DNA of 64,000 bases from Corticimicrobacter populi (GTDB lineage: Bacteria > Pseudomonadota > Gammaproteobacteria > Burkholderiales > Burkholderiaceae_B). Each line of letters opens with the position of its first letter. Position 1 is the first letter of the stretch. Shown here in pieces: positions 63,948 to 64,000 of this stretch. The stretch covers positions 491,335-555,334 of the forward strand of contig NZ_QETA01000002.1 of the NCBI RefSeq assembly GCF_003123725.1. The letters are read 5' to 3'. A program made the translations under genes and the position numbers. Below the pieces are notes generated by a model. The model saw only the letters and a program-made list of their open reading frames with translations, did not search any database and was not told the DNA's origin.

Positions 63948-64000
63948 CGAGTTTGAGGGTGATCCGGGAAAACCCGGAAGGGGCTAAGAAATTGGTTCCG

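Larger units (their letters stand above)
63605..64000 (+). other. Non-coding region at the window end; leader of a highly expressed operon
   Basis: About 396 bases with no gene I can support. A CCGCCA...TGGCGG stem at 63692-63716 has no T-tract. The stretch holds a strong sigma-70 promoter (63762-63791) and a second copy of its -10/discriminator block (63928-63947). No tRNA or rRNA signature is inside the window; the sequence after 63950 looks like a transcribed leader, so a stable-RNA or other highly expressed gene should start beyond 64000. Confidence 0.5.

Noticed and set aside
63605..64000. tRNA or 16S rRNA start inside the window end
   Set aside because: No T-loop (GGTTCGAATCC-like) or acceptor pairing and no conserved 16S 5' sequence; only promoter-like elements are visible.
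1..64000. Mobile elements, CRISPR arrays, prophage
   Set aside because: No transposase, integrase, regularly spaced repeats or phage structural genes were seen anywhere; gene content is core chromosomal.

Overview
The window is an ordinary chromosomal stretch of a moderately GC-rich betaproteobacterium, order Burkholderiales, most likely family Alcaligenaceae (Bordetella/Achromobacter/Alcaligenes relatives). The support is gene order and sequence: yceD-rpmF-plsX-fabHDG-acpP-fabF, rpoE-rseA-rseB-mucD-lepA-lepB-rnc-era-recO, a ccoNOQP oxidase cluster beside an FNR gene, a class Ia NrdA, and an Alcaligenes-type copper nitrite reductase. Genus-level assignment is inference. I see no insertion sequence, prophage, integrase, CRISPR array or tRNA.

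Layout. 1-5.1 kb: 3'-truncated nrdA (minus), queF (minus), then divergent aceA (isocitrate lyase). 5.2-10.4 kb: a cbb3 oxidase cluster (remodelled ccoI-like gene, ccoS, ccoNOQP, ccoH-like gene) with FNR-type boxes. 10.7-12.9 kb: an oxalate module (bicupin oxalate decarboxylase plus AEC-family carrier). 13.0-18.0 kb: fnr, clpB with a heat-shock-like promoter, and a membrane diguanylate cyclase. 18.0-24.7 kb: the fatty-acid synthesis cluster. 24.7-34.0 kb: the sigma-E envelope-stress genes followed by lepA-lepB-rnc-era-recO. 34.1-37.7 kb (minus): corC-lnt-cysE. 37.9-44.9 kb: an Old Yellow Enzyme, a FecI/FecR/TonB-receptor iron system with a Fur-like box, and a PepSY membrane protein with a histidine-rich loop. 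45.0-49.8 kb: nirK, a Crp/Fnr regulator, a NirV-like lipoprotein, an MFS carrier and a universal stress protein. 49.9-63.6 kb: a long fatty-acid degradation cluster (PsrA-like TetR regulator with its operator, fadE, two thiolases, two multifunctional beta-oxidation proteins of opposite domain order, FadL, a DUF4442 protein and FadD). 63.6-64.0 kb: a promoter region with a perfect -35 and a duplicated -10/discriminator block, probably upstream of a stable-RNA or other highly expressed operon outside the window.

How it fits together. The cell builds fatty acids (fab cluster), takes up and burns them (FadL, FadD, beta-oxidation set), and can route the acetyl-CoA through the glyoxylate shunt (AceA). 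It respires at low oxygen with cbb3 oxidase under FNR and can reduce nitrite to NO with NirK.

The most unusual object is the gene at 5261-6274, in the ccoI position just before ccoS. It encodes the membrane part of a copper P-type ATPase, with the CPC motif intact, but has lost the actuator, phosphorylation and nucleotide-binding domains in frame. Secondary items are a tandem FNR-like box pair, an NrdR-like box pair, a repeated TTTCAT element cluster between queF and aceA, and active-site and lid substitutions in the oxalate decarboxylase.
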